Part shown: one piece after another, positions 35,025 to 47,745 of the stretch
How the letters are laid out: every line of letters begins with the position of its first letter
Numbering within the stretch: the stretch's first letter is position 1
The notes under the pieces: model-generated
What the model saw: only the letters and a program-made list of their open reading frames with translations
The model's database searches: none
What the model was told of the DNA's origin: nothing
Position numbers and translations under genes: made by a program
DNA from: Acetobacter sp.
Lineage (GTDB): Bacteria > Pseudomonadota > Alphaproteobacteria > Acetobacterales > Acetobacteraceae
DNA: 64,000 nt
NCBI RefSeq assembly: GCF_022483985.1
Contig: NZ_JAKVME010000002.1
Span: 248,001-312,000 of the forward strand
Direction of reading: 5' to 3'

Positions 35025-35540
35025 ATGAAACCTTTCCTGTCCCTATCTCTGTTCACCGCCCTGTCGCTGCTCACTGTTTCTGCTCACGCTCAGGCGGCCA
35101 GTCAGAGCGACAGACAGATGATTGCGCACGCCCACTGGCTCAGCGCAGAGCAGGCCCGACCGGCCACATCCTCGGATACCGCCACCCTGAAGGCCGTCCT
35201 CGACCTCACAAAAACAGCTGGACAGTATCACGATCTGTGTGGGACACGCGTGACACCCAAAATCCTGTCTCTCGATGTCGGCGGTGCTTCCGGCATCCTC
35301 ACGGCGGTCATCGAAGAAGATCCGGCCTGCTTCGGGGGTGATGGCGCCCGCTACACCCTTCTCGACAAAACACGTCATGTCGTATGGCAGAACTCTGCTG
35401 CCGCCATTGCCATTCTGGAAAGCCGTCATGACGGTGTTCACGATCTGAGTTTCGGTGGACCGGGTCCAAAGACACCTGTGTGGAGCTGGTCGACAGCCAG
35501 ACACGCCTATCAGTTACGCGTCGTCATCGACACAGAATAA
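35025..35540 (+). CDS. Secreted protein of unknown function
   Basis: This 171-residue protein has a clear Sec signal (KPFLSLSLFTALSLLTVSAHAQA). The mature region has two cysteines (DLCGTR and PACFGG) that could form a disulfide, and ends VVIDTE. An in-frame ATG at 35007 is an alternative start. I do not recognise a domain. Confidence 0.6.
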   Translation: MKPFLSLSLFTALSLLTVSAHAQAASQSDRQMIAHAHWLSAEQARPATSSDTATLKAVLDLTKTAGQYHDLCGTRVTPKILSLDVGGASGILTAVIEEDPACFGGDGARYTLLDKTRHVVWQNSAAAIAILESRHDGVHDLSFGGPGPKTPVWSWSTARHAYQLRVVIDTE

Positions 35541-35552
35541 AAAGAACCCGTC

Positions 35553-36077
35553 ATGGACAGGCACGACATCGATTTCGAAGGGATCAGGGCCCGGTTGGGT
35601 GTGTTCTGGAACACCCCGGATGAACTTGTTCTGGCTGCGCTGGGCAGCACCGTTCTGGCGGGGTTTCTGTCCTGTGCTTACCGCCATGTCGAACGCGGCA
35701 TGAATTCGGTTCTCTTGCGTGTCGCCGTCGGGGATCAGGAGGGTTCTGGTCAGCTCGTGCAGGTGAACGGGGATTTTGGTGGGGGTCGGATTGGTGCGGG
35801 ACACGGTGCTCCAGTGCGGATCCGTCCGCTTGTGGACATTCTGCAGGCCTGCGATGTGACGGCCGTGCATGTGCTGAAGATCGACATCGAAGGCTATGAA
35901 GATCGGGCGCTACTGCCGTTTTTCCGCGAGGCGCCAGCGACGTTGTGGCCCGATCATCTCATTATGGAAGACACCGAGCATGGCCGGTGGGCCCAGGACG
36001 TCTTTCCGGTGCTGCGGCGCTGTGGGTATGAACGCCGCTCCCGCAGCCGGGGGAATATCCTGCTCTCCAGGTTTTGA
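35553..36077 (+). pseudogene. FkbM-type methyltransferase fragment lacking the SAM-binding N-terminus
   Basis: The second half matches the C-terminal part of FkbM-family methyltransferases: PLVDILQACDVTAVHVLKIDIEGYEDRALLPF and HLIMEDTEHG. The expected start of the family (a glycine-rich SAM motif such as DVGANxG) is missing, and the first 30 residues look unrelated. I read it as a 5'-truncated gene fused to foreign sequence. A functional small derivative is unlikely. Confidence 0.6.
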
Positions 36078-36208
36078 GGGATGCTGGAGGGGGAGAGGCT
36101 TGTCAGCTATGGGGGAAAGCGGACTGTCCGCTACAGAGTGTCAAGCGGCATTAGCAGACGCTCCGGTGCGGAGCGCGATTTCCCGGTTCAACGCAGAAAG
36201 ATTGAGCT

Positions 36209-37111
36209 TCACTCCTCTTCGTCCAGAGCATTTAACATATTCATCTTGTGTCGATAGCGTGCAGGCAGCCACCCAGTCTGCTTGAGGAAGCCTTCCAACT
36301 CACCTCGCGATATGCATGTCACGTTAGGTGTCGGCTTACCATGGTATCGGTCGTTACTCTGGAATAAGATGACCGGGAAGGTCATGTTCTTATACTCATC
36401 GACGTTTAGGGAGGGGTTTCCGGTTTTTACCTGAACCTGTGCATGCTTGCCGGTCTCAGGAGAAATCACTTCATACTCGAAGGCCATCTTGTCTGCCTTC
36501 CGAGAATTCGGAACTACATACCAACGTTGCGATTGGAGATAAAGAAATACCAAGTCCTCTACCTCTTCTGAGTCGAGTAAAGAGAAGATGTCGGGGTTAT
36601 CGATCAGTTTCAGGTCGAATTCATAGATCGCACCCCCTGCTTTCCGATTCCAGATGAACTTAGTATAAGCTACCGCCTTCGGATCGTGGATTGCCTGAAT
36701 CGTCCGGTTTGGCCTAAAGCAGGCAACAACCTTCCCAGGCACTTCGTCTATAGTCAGACGCTCAAAGGTGACCCTGAAAATGTTGCCTATGTCGATCCCA
36801 CTGCCCCTGGACTCGTTAGTGGTGAAGTACTCCCAGCCGGAGAGGACGCGAGCCAGATAGTAGTTTCCTTGGGTGTCGCGGGTCCAGACGAGATCGTCTT
36901 TCTGGACGTGGTCCCTGATGTAGGCGCAGGTTTTTAGATCTTTGTGGGTGTCTACGGCAACCTTATAGAACGTATTCCAGTCCGCCGTTTCTTTAATCTC
37001 ATCCACCCGCCAACCAACGCCCAAGATGCCCTGTTTCAGGCAGTAAGCGAAGGTATCAGCCATCGACGCAAACCCGCCGCCAGGCCGAACGTGTAATCTA
37101 AATACGGACAT
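36209..37111 (-). CDS. Predicted modification-dependent restriction protein (EVE-like + PD-(D/E)xK)
   Basis: This 300-residue protein has two parts. Residues about 1-120 look like an EVE/PUA-type reader domain (GILGVGWRVDEI and DDLVWTRDTQGNYYLARVLS, WEYF). Residues about 180-260 look like a PD-(D/E)xK nuclease of the Mrr type: conserved acids around E183/E185, FEYEV, then AQVQVKTG with a Q-x-K ending. Reader plus nuclease is the architecture of type IV, modification-dependent restriction enzymes. Start at 37111 follows GAGGTG. It stands alone at the left edge of the defence island. Function is inferred from motifs only. Confidence 0.55.
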   Translation of the reverse strand: MSVFRLHVRPGGGFASMADTFAYCLKQGILGVGWRVDEIKETADWNTFYKVAVDTHKDLKTCAYIRDHVQKDDLVWTRDTQGNYYLARVLSGWEYFTTNESRGSGIDIGNIFRVTFERLTIDEVPGKVVACFRPNRTIQAIHDPKAVAYTKFIWNRKAGGAIYEFDLKLIDNPDIFSLLDSEEVEDLVFLYLQSQRWYVVPNSRKADKMAFEYEVISPETGKHAQVQVKTGNPSLNVDEYKNMTFPVILFQSNDRYHGKPTPNVTCISRGELEGFLKQTGWLPARYRHKMNMLNALDEEE

Positions 37112-37729
37112 CGTGTCGCACCTCAGATCAGATGGTGAAGGCCGGGGCCGCACAGTTTAAAACATTGACCCTGCTGCTTTCCTCTGCGCCTGTTGCCTTT
37201 GATTGGAAGGCAACAAACAGCACCCGGAAGGAACATCGAACCAACGACGCGAAAGGAAAATCAATGATGGTATGTCTGCTCACGGCGATGACATCAAGCA
37301 GCTTCGGCTCGCATCTGGCACGGTGGCGACTGCCGCCTGACCGCTCAAAGGCTATAGAGCGGATATAGGCAGCTCTGGGGGGGGAAAGGAATGTCGGCAA
37401 TTGGGCAAGATAACCAGTCGACCGGACGTTCATATGAGCGAACGTCGCAACGGCTTCGTGCTCTATCGCGCCGTTAGCTGATTGGCAGCTTCAGGGAAGG
37501 TGATTGGAGAGAGCTGTCGTTCACGCACAACCTGAGGAGCACAGCGCGGCAGCGCCTAGACGCCACTGCAAGCAGTATGACCCAGAAGTCGATAGGCAGG
37601 CATTGCTGGGCGGCGAGAGATTTGCCGCCCACCGCCGCAGACGAGTGTGATTACGGATTAGCGCCACCATATCACGACCGGGATGGCACCGTCTTGACAG
37701 TCCCTCGTGCATGCAGGATGCTCAACCGG
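37112..37729. other. Gene-poor stretch at the defence-island edge
   Basis: More than 600 bp between the nuclease-like gene and the tRNA-like sequence. Short open frames exist on both strands but none has a ribosome site with a recognisable product. I see no gene here. Confidence 0.45.
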
Positions 37730-37822
37730 CGTTAGTAGCTCAAGTGGTAGAGCAACCGCCTTTATGAAGCTCAGGCTTACTCAGAGCGGATGATGTGCGT
37801 TCAAATCGCGCCGGCGCACCAA
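37730..37822 (+). tRNA. tRNA-like sequence with a disrupted anticodon arm (probable pseudo-tRNA)
   Basis: A D arm (GCTCAAGTGGTAGAGC), T arm (GTGCG TTCAAAT CGCGC) and encoded CCA end are clear. The acceptor pairs only partly, with one mismatch. The anticodon stem can form as CCGC/GCGG, but about 26 bases lie between the halves instead of about 7-9; part of this folds as AAGC-tcag-GCTT. It is either a decayed tRNA, a tRNA split by a small insertion, or a tRNA-like island element. No anticodon is assigned. Confidence 0.4.
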
Positions 37823-37835
37823 AATCGAGAAATGA

Positions 37836-38759
37836 ATGACACTATACCTTGCGCGTAGCCAGCCTCGAAAAGCCTTCAAAGAGTTGCTGGGCAATGCCAA
37901 TCATCTGATCATAACGGCCTTGGTCGGACTTGATGGTGTCGAGCGTGGCGTGGTGCATGAGGTGCCCAAAGACTTAAGGGCCGCATGGTCACCAAAGGAT
38001 CCAGTCGTCTCCGCTAAACGGAGCAGACGCCTGATATTGGATATGGCTCTAATCCGGGCTATCGATGCGATCGACGTCTACCTCCGTGAAGCTGTGCGCA
38101 AGCCAGCGCTTATCCAGTCCGCCTCTTTTAGGAGTGATTTAGACGCCGCCAAGCTTAGTATCTTCGCGAAATTAAAGGCGGTCGAGCATCACTTCCCCAG
38201 TCTCGATCCACTCCCATTGGCGATCGTGTTTCTTTTAGTCGCTTGGCGGAACCGGGGCGCGCATACTGAAGCCGACCGAGACGCCCCTAAAAATCACCTC
38301 GATGTTCTGCGCTCGAGCGAGGATCAACTCGCAACGAGGTTCAGCGGGCTCGACGCAAAAATGCTTCTTGGCGGGTATGACGCCGTAAGGCCGGTCACGT
38401 TTAAAGAGGTAGCGTCACTTATCAATGCTGCGCATCACCTGGTCGCGGAACTTGATACGCATCTCCTAAAATCCCTCGATATGGAGCGATATATCAAAGA
38501 CGTAATTTGGTCGTCGCTCGGTAATTCGAAAAAGCCAGATGAACTTATTGAGCAGGCGAGAAAGAGGCGTGCCGTTAGCGTTTGGGGAAAAGACCCGAGC
38601 GACCGAAATGACGTGATCGAGCGGCTTCTAAAACAAGGTGGATTCTCGACCACCGCACCGAAGCAATCCTCTGGAGCGACAGTTTCGCCACAGCTTCTAG
38701 CGATGCTGCAAGAGCATAATCCGAAATCGATATTGATCTGGGCGCGCATGGACGAATGA
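37836..38759 (+). CDS. HEPN-motif protein 1 (unknown family)
   Basis: This 307-residue, largely helical protein carries AWRNRGAH with R138 and H143, an Rx4H with following Asn. This is the signature of HEPN ribonuclease domains found in toxins and phage defence. The C-terminal third (KKPDELIEQARKRRAVSVWG and IERLLKQGGFS) looks like a separate helical module. It starts 13 bp after the tRNA-like sequence. No Pfam name can be given without a search. First of three consecutive HEPN-type genes. Confidence 0.55.
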   Translation: MTLYLARSQPRKAFKELLGNANHLIITALVGLDGVERGVVHEVPKDLRAAWSPKDPVVSAKRSRRLILDMALIRAIDAIDVYLREAVRKPALIQSASFRSDLDAAKLSIFAKLKAVEHHFPSLDPLPLAIVFLLVAWRNRGAHTEADRDAPKNHLDVLRSSEDQLATRFSGLDAKMLLGGYDAVRPVTFKEVASLINAAHHLVAELDTHLLKSLDMERYIKDVIWSSLGNSKKPDELIEQARKRRAVSVWGKDPSDRNDVIERLLKQGGFSTTAPKQSSGATVSPQLLAMLQEHNPKSILIWARMDE

Positions 38760-39053
38760 AACAATAGGCAGCCGGTCGGGGCACCGAGATGGTCGCGTAG
38801 CTAAGAATTGTAATCGATGCCTGAGCGTATGGTTATGACACGGACAGAAGTGCCGATCGAATAGACTCAGCTCCAACCATTCAAGGCGCCTAAAGCGCTC
38901 AGCTAAACCAGACTGTCGTTCAGCCTTCCGATTTGGGGGGAGAGCAGCCCGGCCGCTTTGGAGCGCCCAGACAATGCTTCCTGCCGTTCAATCACTTGCG
39001 TGTGACGGCACCTCTGATCTTATCCGCAAACTCCATGCCATAGTCTCTGTATC
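38760..39053. other. Intergenic, nothing recognised
   Basis: Nearly 300 bp between two HEPN-type genes. I see no open frame with a ribosome site, no hairpin terminator and no repeat here. Confidence 0.4.
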
Positions 39054-40349
39054 ATGACCAACGACATTTTCGACAACACCTGCGCGGCTCTAAGGCCATT
39101 GTGGGAGATCATGCCTCCAGGGCCAACCGATCTTTCCCAACATCCTGCCTATCTCGTCTTCAAGGCATTCTGCAGCAAAGCTTTCAAAAGCGCCGACAAA
39201 GGCCTCGGTTTCGCGATTGCACTTCCCGCTGCCCTGAGGGCTGCAGGCCTGCCCTGCATGATGCGCGCGCCGGCGGTTGCCTCTTCGCTGCATACGGGCG
39301 CTCGCGCTTTTGTCGAGGCTTTTGCAGCAACTACGATACGGCGTCGTTATCTCTGTCCGTTAGATTTCGCCGATGCCATGCCCGAACTCGCCTTTGGCGG
39401 CGTGCGACTCTGCCGATTGACCTCTACGGAATTGAGCGTTTTGTCCGATCGGCGCCGTTTGGCGCGGCATTATCCCGACCAGCCATTCGACGATCGGCTG
39501 GCCGAATTCAATTGGCTCATTGTCGAAGATGAAATGCAGGCTCCGGCCAGCGTAGGGCAGCGCGCTTTGCCATTTCTTTACGAGGATATGCACCGCAACT
39601 TCGGGGAGATTGACCCACACGCCAGCGTGTATCCCGCAGCAGTGACCGATGCGCTGTTCGGACTGTTGCTTGCGCCATGGGAGGAATGGCACCAAGATGA
39701 ATATGACTGGCGTGGCTTCTCGATCCCTTGGATCCATCTAACGACGGATGACATCTTCATTCGCCCCCAGCCTATGCCTACTGCGGACACGCTCAGTTGG
39801 GAGGAAGCTTCGTATCAGGAATGGGATGGCGAGGTCGTGGAATATGAGCGGCCGGTGTGCGGCTATCTCGATGCCGATGCGCAGGCGACCTTGACAGGAT
39901 TCGATGGGGCATGGTGGTCACGCATCAAAGCTGCCCAGCGTACGGCGCTCTTCGACACGCCGGTTAAGCACTTTCTGGTCCGCGCGGCGCTGAGTAATGG
40001 CATGGACGAGCTCATGGCGCATATGACCACGATCGAGGCAGCTCTCGGGCTGCAGTCTGACTTCAGCAACAAAGGTCGGTCGAGAGCCGAACGGATGGGG
40101 GCTACCGAGCGCTTGAAAAAGCGAATAACAGCATTGCTTGGCGACCCACAAGCCGACATTGACTATGCCAAGCTGTTCGAGACGCGCAGTGCTTTTGTCC
40201 ATGGCCGGTCACTACCCGGCGCGATCTCGAGCGCAGATCGAAAACGCGCTCGTAGTCTAGCGCGCCGCGTCGTGCTTGCTTTGATCGATGCCGCAACGGG
40301 ACCAACCCCACCCTGCAGTCGTGATGATTATTTAACAACTCTTGCATGA
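39054..40349 (+). CDS. HEPN-motif protein 2 (ApeA-HEPN-like)
   Basis: This 431-residue protein has a C-terminal segment YAKLFETRSAFVHGRSL with R378 and H383. The RSxxVHG form is typical of ApeA-type HEPN domains, found in abortive-infection proteins. The N-terminal 300 residues contain no motif I recognise and may sense a trigger. No clear ribosome site precedes the ATG at 39054, and GTG alternatives are possible. Second HEPN-type gene in the run. Confidence 0.6.
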   Translation: MTNDIFDNTCAALRPLWEIMPPGPTDLSQHPAYLVFKAFCSKAFKSADKGLGFAIALPAALRAAGLPCMMRAPAVASSLHTGARAFVEAFAATTIRRRYLCPLDFADAMPELAFGGVRLCRLTSTELSVLSDRRRLARHYPDQPFDDRLAEFNWLIVEDEMQAPASVGQRALPFLYEDMHRNFGEIDPHASVYPAAVTDALFGLLLAPWEEWHQDEYDWRGFSIPWIHLTTDDIFIRPQPMPTADTLSWEEASYQEWDGEVVEYERPVCGYLDADAQATLTGFDGAWWSRIKAAQRTALFDTPVKHFLVRAALSNGMDELMAHMTTIEAALGLQSDFSNKGRSRAERMGATERLKKRITALLGDPQADIDYAKLFETRSAFVHGRSLPGAISSADRKRARSLARRVVLALIDAATGPTPPCSRDDYLTTLA

Positions 40350-40433
40350 GATTAGGGGAAAGAAGACAATCAGATATTGACGATTTATCTTCTATAAAAA
40401 GACCACATTGATAACAAAAATGGCAATATCTCC

Positions 40434-41345
40434 TTATTTTTCAATTCCAACCATGGAAATCATGAGTTCTCTATTTATATCTGTAATTATAGAATCAAAA
40501 AAATACTCAGTTGATGCCAATGTAAACAAATCTACGGATATTCTATCTCCTACCTTGTAGGGAAACATAGGGTTTCTTCCCATATCGCAAAAAGATGCAA
40601 GAGTTTCTGTAACAGTGTCACCACCGTGTGTTATTATATTCCGTAACTCTGATATGCAATTAATACCTTTTATCATCGATGTCATATGACTTGAAAAATG
40701 TTTATTATCTTTCAACCCAACATCACAAACAAATGCGTAAAAAACCTCTGACATCTTGTCGAATACTCTTTTTCTTCTCCACTTTTCTACACGCGCACTC
40801 AAATATTCATTCCAAGCTAAACGATTTTCGTCATTTTCACTCCTTTTTCTAAAGAGAGCCCGCGCATCTTTATGATCCTTTCCGACAATTAGCTTTTCTG
40901 GATAGAAATTTAAATATATTTCATACAAATCAAAAATAATTTCTTCAAAGCAGCCATATAAGTCAAATACGCCATAGGCCGATATTACATCAAGGCATTT
41001 ATTCGTATTTTCTTTAGCTTTACTTGCATCCATTATAACTAGATTTTTCATTTCAAAATCTTTGTTTTCCACTCTCAGAAAACCAACGCCCAATCCCCTA
41101 TCAGGGTGTTCTGAATAATATTTTTGAGATACATTGAGCGCGTTAATAGTAAGAGCCCATCTTATATAAGAACTACGAAATTTTCTTTTAAATTCATCTG
41201 TTTTGTTAATAATTTCAACGATCCCCTCTTTTCCATCAGGAGGAGTTCCTTCGTATAGAACAGAAAACAAATTTGGAATAACGTCTGGGCTTAATTCGGA
41301 TGATTTAAGATTATCAATATAATTAATTCTATCTCTTATACTCAT
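40434..41345 (-). CDS. HEPN-motif protein 3, AT-rich and recently acquired
   Basis: This 303-residue protein has CISELRNIITHGG near the C-terminus (R235, N236, H240), the classical RNxxxH HEPN motif. The gene is far more AT-rich than its neighbours and rich in Lys, Asn and Ile codons, so it came from a different donor. Residues 1-200 are helical with many aromatic residues (FDLYGCFEEIIFDLYEIYL). It points left, towards HEPN protein 2, with an 84-bp gap between their stop codons. Confidence 0.62.
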   Translation of the reverse strand: MSIRDRINYIDNLKSSELSPDVIPNLFSVLYEGTPPDGKEGIVEIINKTDEFKRKFRSSYIRWALTINALNVSQKYYSEHPDRGLGVGFLRVENKDFEMKNLVIMDASKAKENTNKCLDVISAYGVFDLYGCFEEIIFDLYEIYLNFYPEKLIVGKDHKDARALFRKRSENDENRLAWNEYLSARVEKWRRKRVFDKMSEVFYAFVCDVGLKDNKHFSSHMTSMIKGINCISELRNIITHGGDTVTETLASFCDMGRNPMFPYKVGDRISVDLFTLASTEYFFDSIITDINRELMISMVGIEK

Positions 41346-41794
41346 ATCGCGCCTATATTTGTGCTGATTGGGTGATTGAGTTATACGCTATTTTATCATA
41401 TCTTCAAATGGATTTAATGTCTCCTTGAAAGAACGCCTCGAAGTAATTTAAATGTCCGCTTGAGGGCGATTGTCGCCTGTCTGCTTACGACGGGCTAAGC
41501 AGACCTCCCGCTTACGCCTCATATCGGCCATACAGGAGATTGGAAGAGTTTCTTGGAAGCTGACATTCGCTAGGCATGTGTCAGCTAACCCAGTTTGGGA
41601 CAAAGTCGTCACTCTTGATCGCTGTTTTGAGGGTCCGCTTTCGGCCGCATTGGACAACCGTATGGCTATGATGATCCTCCGTGAATAAGTGATATTGAGG
41701 TAACTCTCTTCATTACGAAGTCGGAATTCCGAAGTTATTTTTACTGGACTATATGGTTTCTTCCCCGGATTATCGTCACTAAACCGGGGGTTAC
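41346..41794. other. Intergenic, nothing recognised
   Basis: About 450 bp between the AT-rich HEPN gene and the broken ATPase gene. Open frames here lack ribosome sites and recognisable products. Composition shifts from AT-rich to GC-rich within it, marking an old junction. Confidence 0.4.
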
Positions 41795-42750
41795 ATGAAC
41801 GAAGACGGCGCGCGTCCTGCGCGAGATATCCATCTGCTTACGACCGAGGCTGTTCTCGCCGACCTGGTGGGGGGCCGTGAGGTATTAGTCCGTGGCATCG
41901 ATCGGTACTCGCTCGATAGCGCCGGTGCACGTTCGGTGCTCGAATGGTATCGGGTGAACCGCGGAAAATGGACCGCGAACCAGAATGCTGCAGACATCGA
42001 GGCGATTGTCGATGCCGTCGACGCAACTCCGCCAGTCGTCGTGCCTGACGCTACCCCGGCGGCAACGGCTGCGAGACGCTGGCTGACCCTCAAACGGATG
42101 ACCGCGCATCGCTTTGCGGGGCTGCACGTCTACGGTCGTGTAAGCGACGCGCCTGATGCCTTCATTTTCACGCCTACTGCCAGTGTTACGTTGTTCGAGG
42201 GAGCGAACGGTTCAGGGAAGACTTCAATCCTCAATGCGATTATCTGGTGTCTCTCTGGCTATCTGATCTGTCGAGGTTGCTGGGCGAGAACGCTGACATC
42301 GCATTCGCGGGCGAGGTGCCAACCATTGATGCCGTCGATGCGCAACAGCAGCTTGCAGATATCGCGCACCATTTCAGAGCTGCAAAGGCAGCCGGCCTGA
42401 CAACTGCTCAGAGCGTGCTGGGCGAAGACTTCGACCCGCAGATAAAGGCGGCGCGTGACGATCTTGAACGCAGCATCCGTCCGGCCACCGAACAGTTGGC
42501 ACGGGTGAAGGATCTGCCGTCGATCAGCCGACTGTCCGGCCTGTCGATCGAGATCGAGTACTGCGTGACCGGCGAGGTCGACGTGGAGCTGCAATATGGC
42601 TCAAACTCAGATGTCTCGCACGATATCGGCATGCGCTCAGACGACAGCTACCCCTACGAGGCAAGAGTTATAGCGGCGGCAGGCAAGCCGCTCGACATAG
42701 ACGCGGAGGCAATCCAGCTCTCGGTAGATACCAGTAGCTTCTACGAATAG
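41795..42750 (+). pseudogene. SMC/RecF-like AAA ATPase, internally deleted
   Basis: The first part (about 150 residues) ends in a perfect Walker A, LFEGANGSGKTSILNAIIWCLSG, of the RecF/SMC/DndD type. Immediately afterwards the frame runs into nonsense, and a different frame picks up (from about 42260) a helical tail, TIDAVDAQQQLADIAHHFRA, ending VDTSSFYE. Walker B, signature and most of the coiled-coil are missing. I read this as a gene that lost its central portion plus a frame shift. It was probably the ATPase of a defence system. Confidence 0.6.
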
Positions 42751-42848
42751 CAGCCCTGATCACCAGACACGGCCTTGTGTCGATCCCATTTCGGATTGCC
42801 TACAGCCTCGAAGTGGTCCGACGGTAAACCGACATTCCACTTTCCCCC

Positions 42849-42999
42849 GATTGTGTTGAAAAAGTCCCCCGTGAGCTTCTACTTGGCGTTTCAGTTCGGT
42901 ATCATAACGTATAGAGCGTTGTAATAACGTAAAATTATCATTCCGAATTGCGTACGAAATCACAATTTGATAATTCAAACTGACTTTTTCAACACAATC
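42849..42999. repeat. 151-bp MITE-like element with 18-bp perfect inverted ends
   Basis: GATTGTGTTGAAAAAGTC at 42849-42866 is repeated exactly in inverse at 42982-42999. The enclosed about 115 bp are AT-rich and non-coding. Both ends are bordered by runs of C. It resembles a miniature inverted-repeat element or the collapsed remains of an IS. It sits just past the hsdR stop and could also fold into a very long hairpin acting as a terminator. Confidence 0.65.
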
Positions 43000-43022
43000 C
43001 CCCCAAATAAGACGCCTGTGGC

Positions 43023-46201
<3,179 letters not shown>

Positions 46202-46205
<4 letters not shown>

Positions 46206-47437
46206 AGCGCGTCGGCCACCATCTTCTCGGCGTCACGAATGCGGATTTCACCGGACATCAGTTTGGGAAGGAGCAGGTCACGGAGTTGGGCGAGGCTTTG
46301 ATTTTGTTTTTCTATTTGGCTCTGCCGATCAAACCACAAAAATACCTGTTCATGAAAAATATTTACCAGCGCTCGTTGTGGTAAAATGCATTGCTGTGCT
46401 CCAAGACTTGTTTGGGTCAAAAGTGGCTGCGTGGAGCCGCTGTTCAAACTTTGAAAATCTACATCCGAAAGAACGAAATATGCATATTCAAAAAGGGAAT
46501 TTATTTTTGGGAATAAGCACAAAGCATTATCGGATACCCAGCATTCTTCGGAAACTCGAAATACTGTGCCTAGTGTTCCAACGCGACCGGTAATTAGAAA
46601 TCTCTCATTAAAAAGAATATCTTTCGTAAACCAAGAGATACCATTTCCGCCATAAACGGGCACGGGGTTTTCTATGCTTGGCGATGAGACTTTGTTGGGG
46701 GGTCTTTTGCCGCTTGTAATGCTACACAACGAACTAATTGACGTCGTTTTCCACCCTTCCGGCTTTCCTTCATCGTCCAGCCTGTCAGGGAAAAGCTCCC
46801 AGATTTCGGGGGCGAGATAAGGCGTTTGCCCGGCCATTTTTGCCCGTGTCGGGCCGAAATCGACAAACCAGCCCCGAAACAACGCCCGCGCCATCGCCTC
46901 CAGCGTCTCGTTCGTCCGACGGTTGAGGTCGATCTTGTCGTCAAGAGCGCCGAGTGTTTCGGTTATTGTTTCTCTAGTCGCGATTGGCGGCCATGATATG
47001 GGAATTTTCTTTATATCACCAAGATTTAAGGTTCTTTGAACCGTTGTGTTGCACCAATTTCTTATTGTATTTTGCACGTCAGGTGAAGAAAAAGCATATC
47101 TAAGAAAACGAGCGTTTTTCTGTTCTGTAAGTCGTAAAACAGCAACTGCTCTCGCTACATTCCACCCAGCCATACTGTGAGGAACTATGGCTGGAATACC
47201 CGGAGTGCCGACGAGAGTTAACAGGCATTCTCCCCCTTCGAGGGCCGTTCGACGATACTCATAATGAACATTTTTCGAAATTTTGAGTGTCGGAGTTTCG
47301 GATATACGACCTTCACTAATATCTGCTGCCCGTATTAGTGGAATTCCTTGCTCATCGTGTGAGCCTGGATACATGACACCGACAGAAATTCCCCGATCTG
47401 TCGACAATATTTCTCCCACTGTTACAACCTCAAACAC
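46202..47437 (-). CDS. hsdS: Type I restriction enzyme, DNA specificity subunit
   Basis: This 411-residue HsdS has two target-recognition regions separated by the conserved helix [20 protein letters not shown], and a second conserved helix at the C-terminus ([19 protein letters not shown]). I chose a GTG start at 47437 because AGGAGA lies 6 bases upstream and this start overlaps the mntA stop by one base. The target regions are AT-richer than the conserved helices, as usual for exchangeable recognition modules. The recognition sequence cannot be predicted. Confidence 0.9.
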
Positions 47438-47745
47438 TATTCGTCTCCTGAAAGACTGGCACAAATATATAGAGTGTTTCTAAACCCAGCATCTACCTGC
47501 GACCAATCCAGCACATCGACTTTCCACGGCAGATCGGACTCCGAAAACGCCTCTTCCAGCCGCACCTGCGTCTCCAACGGCAACGGTTCATCGCCCATAA
47601 TCGCCAGATCCAGATCGGAAAACGGTTTGGCTTTACCCGTCACGCGCGAGCCAAACACCCGCACCTCGCGGTCAGGCACAATCTCGTTGAGAATGCGCAG
47701 CACGATGGCCCGTTCTGCGGGAGTAATGTCGATCCGGTCCGTCAC
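47437..47745 (-). CDS. mntA: MNT-type nucleotidyltransferase antitoxin
   Basis: This 102-residue minimal nucleotidyltransferase has the catalytic motif GS-x10-DxD as FGSRVTGKAKPFSDLDLAI (G32, S33, D44, D46). In the characterised HepT/MntA pair the antitoxin silences the HEPN toxin by adding AMP to a tyrosine beside the HEPN motif. The start overlaps the hepT stop (ATGA) and the stop overlaps the hsdS GTG. Intact. Confidence 0.88.
   Translation of the reverse strand: MTDRIDITPAERAIVLRILNEIVPDREVRVFGSRVTGKAKPFSDLDLAIMGDEPLPLETQVRLEEAFSESDLPWKVDVLDWSQVDAGFRNTLYICASLSGDE

Noticed and set aside
41470-41688. 72-codon open frame between HEPN protein 3 and the ATPase relic
   Set aside because: No ribosome site, no recognisable product, and it lies in a compositional junction.
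42849-42999. Could the inverted repeats be a CRISPR fragment or a phage attachment site
   Set aside because: Only two copies, inverted rather than direct, with no spacers of uniform size and no tRNA link.
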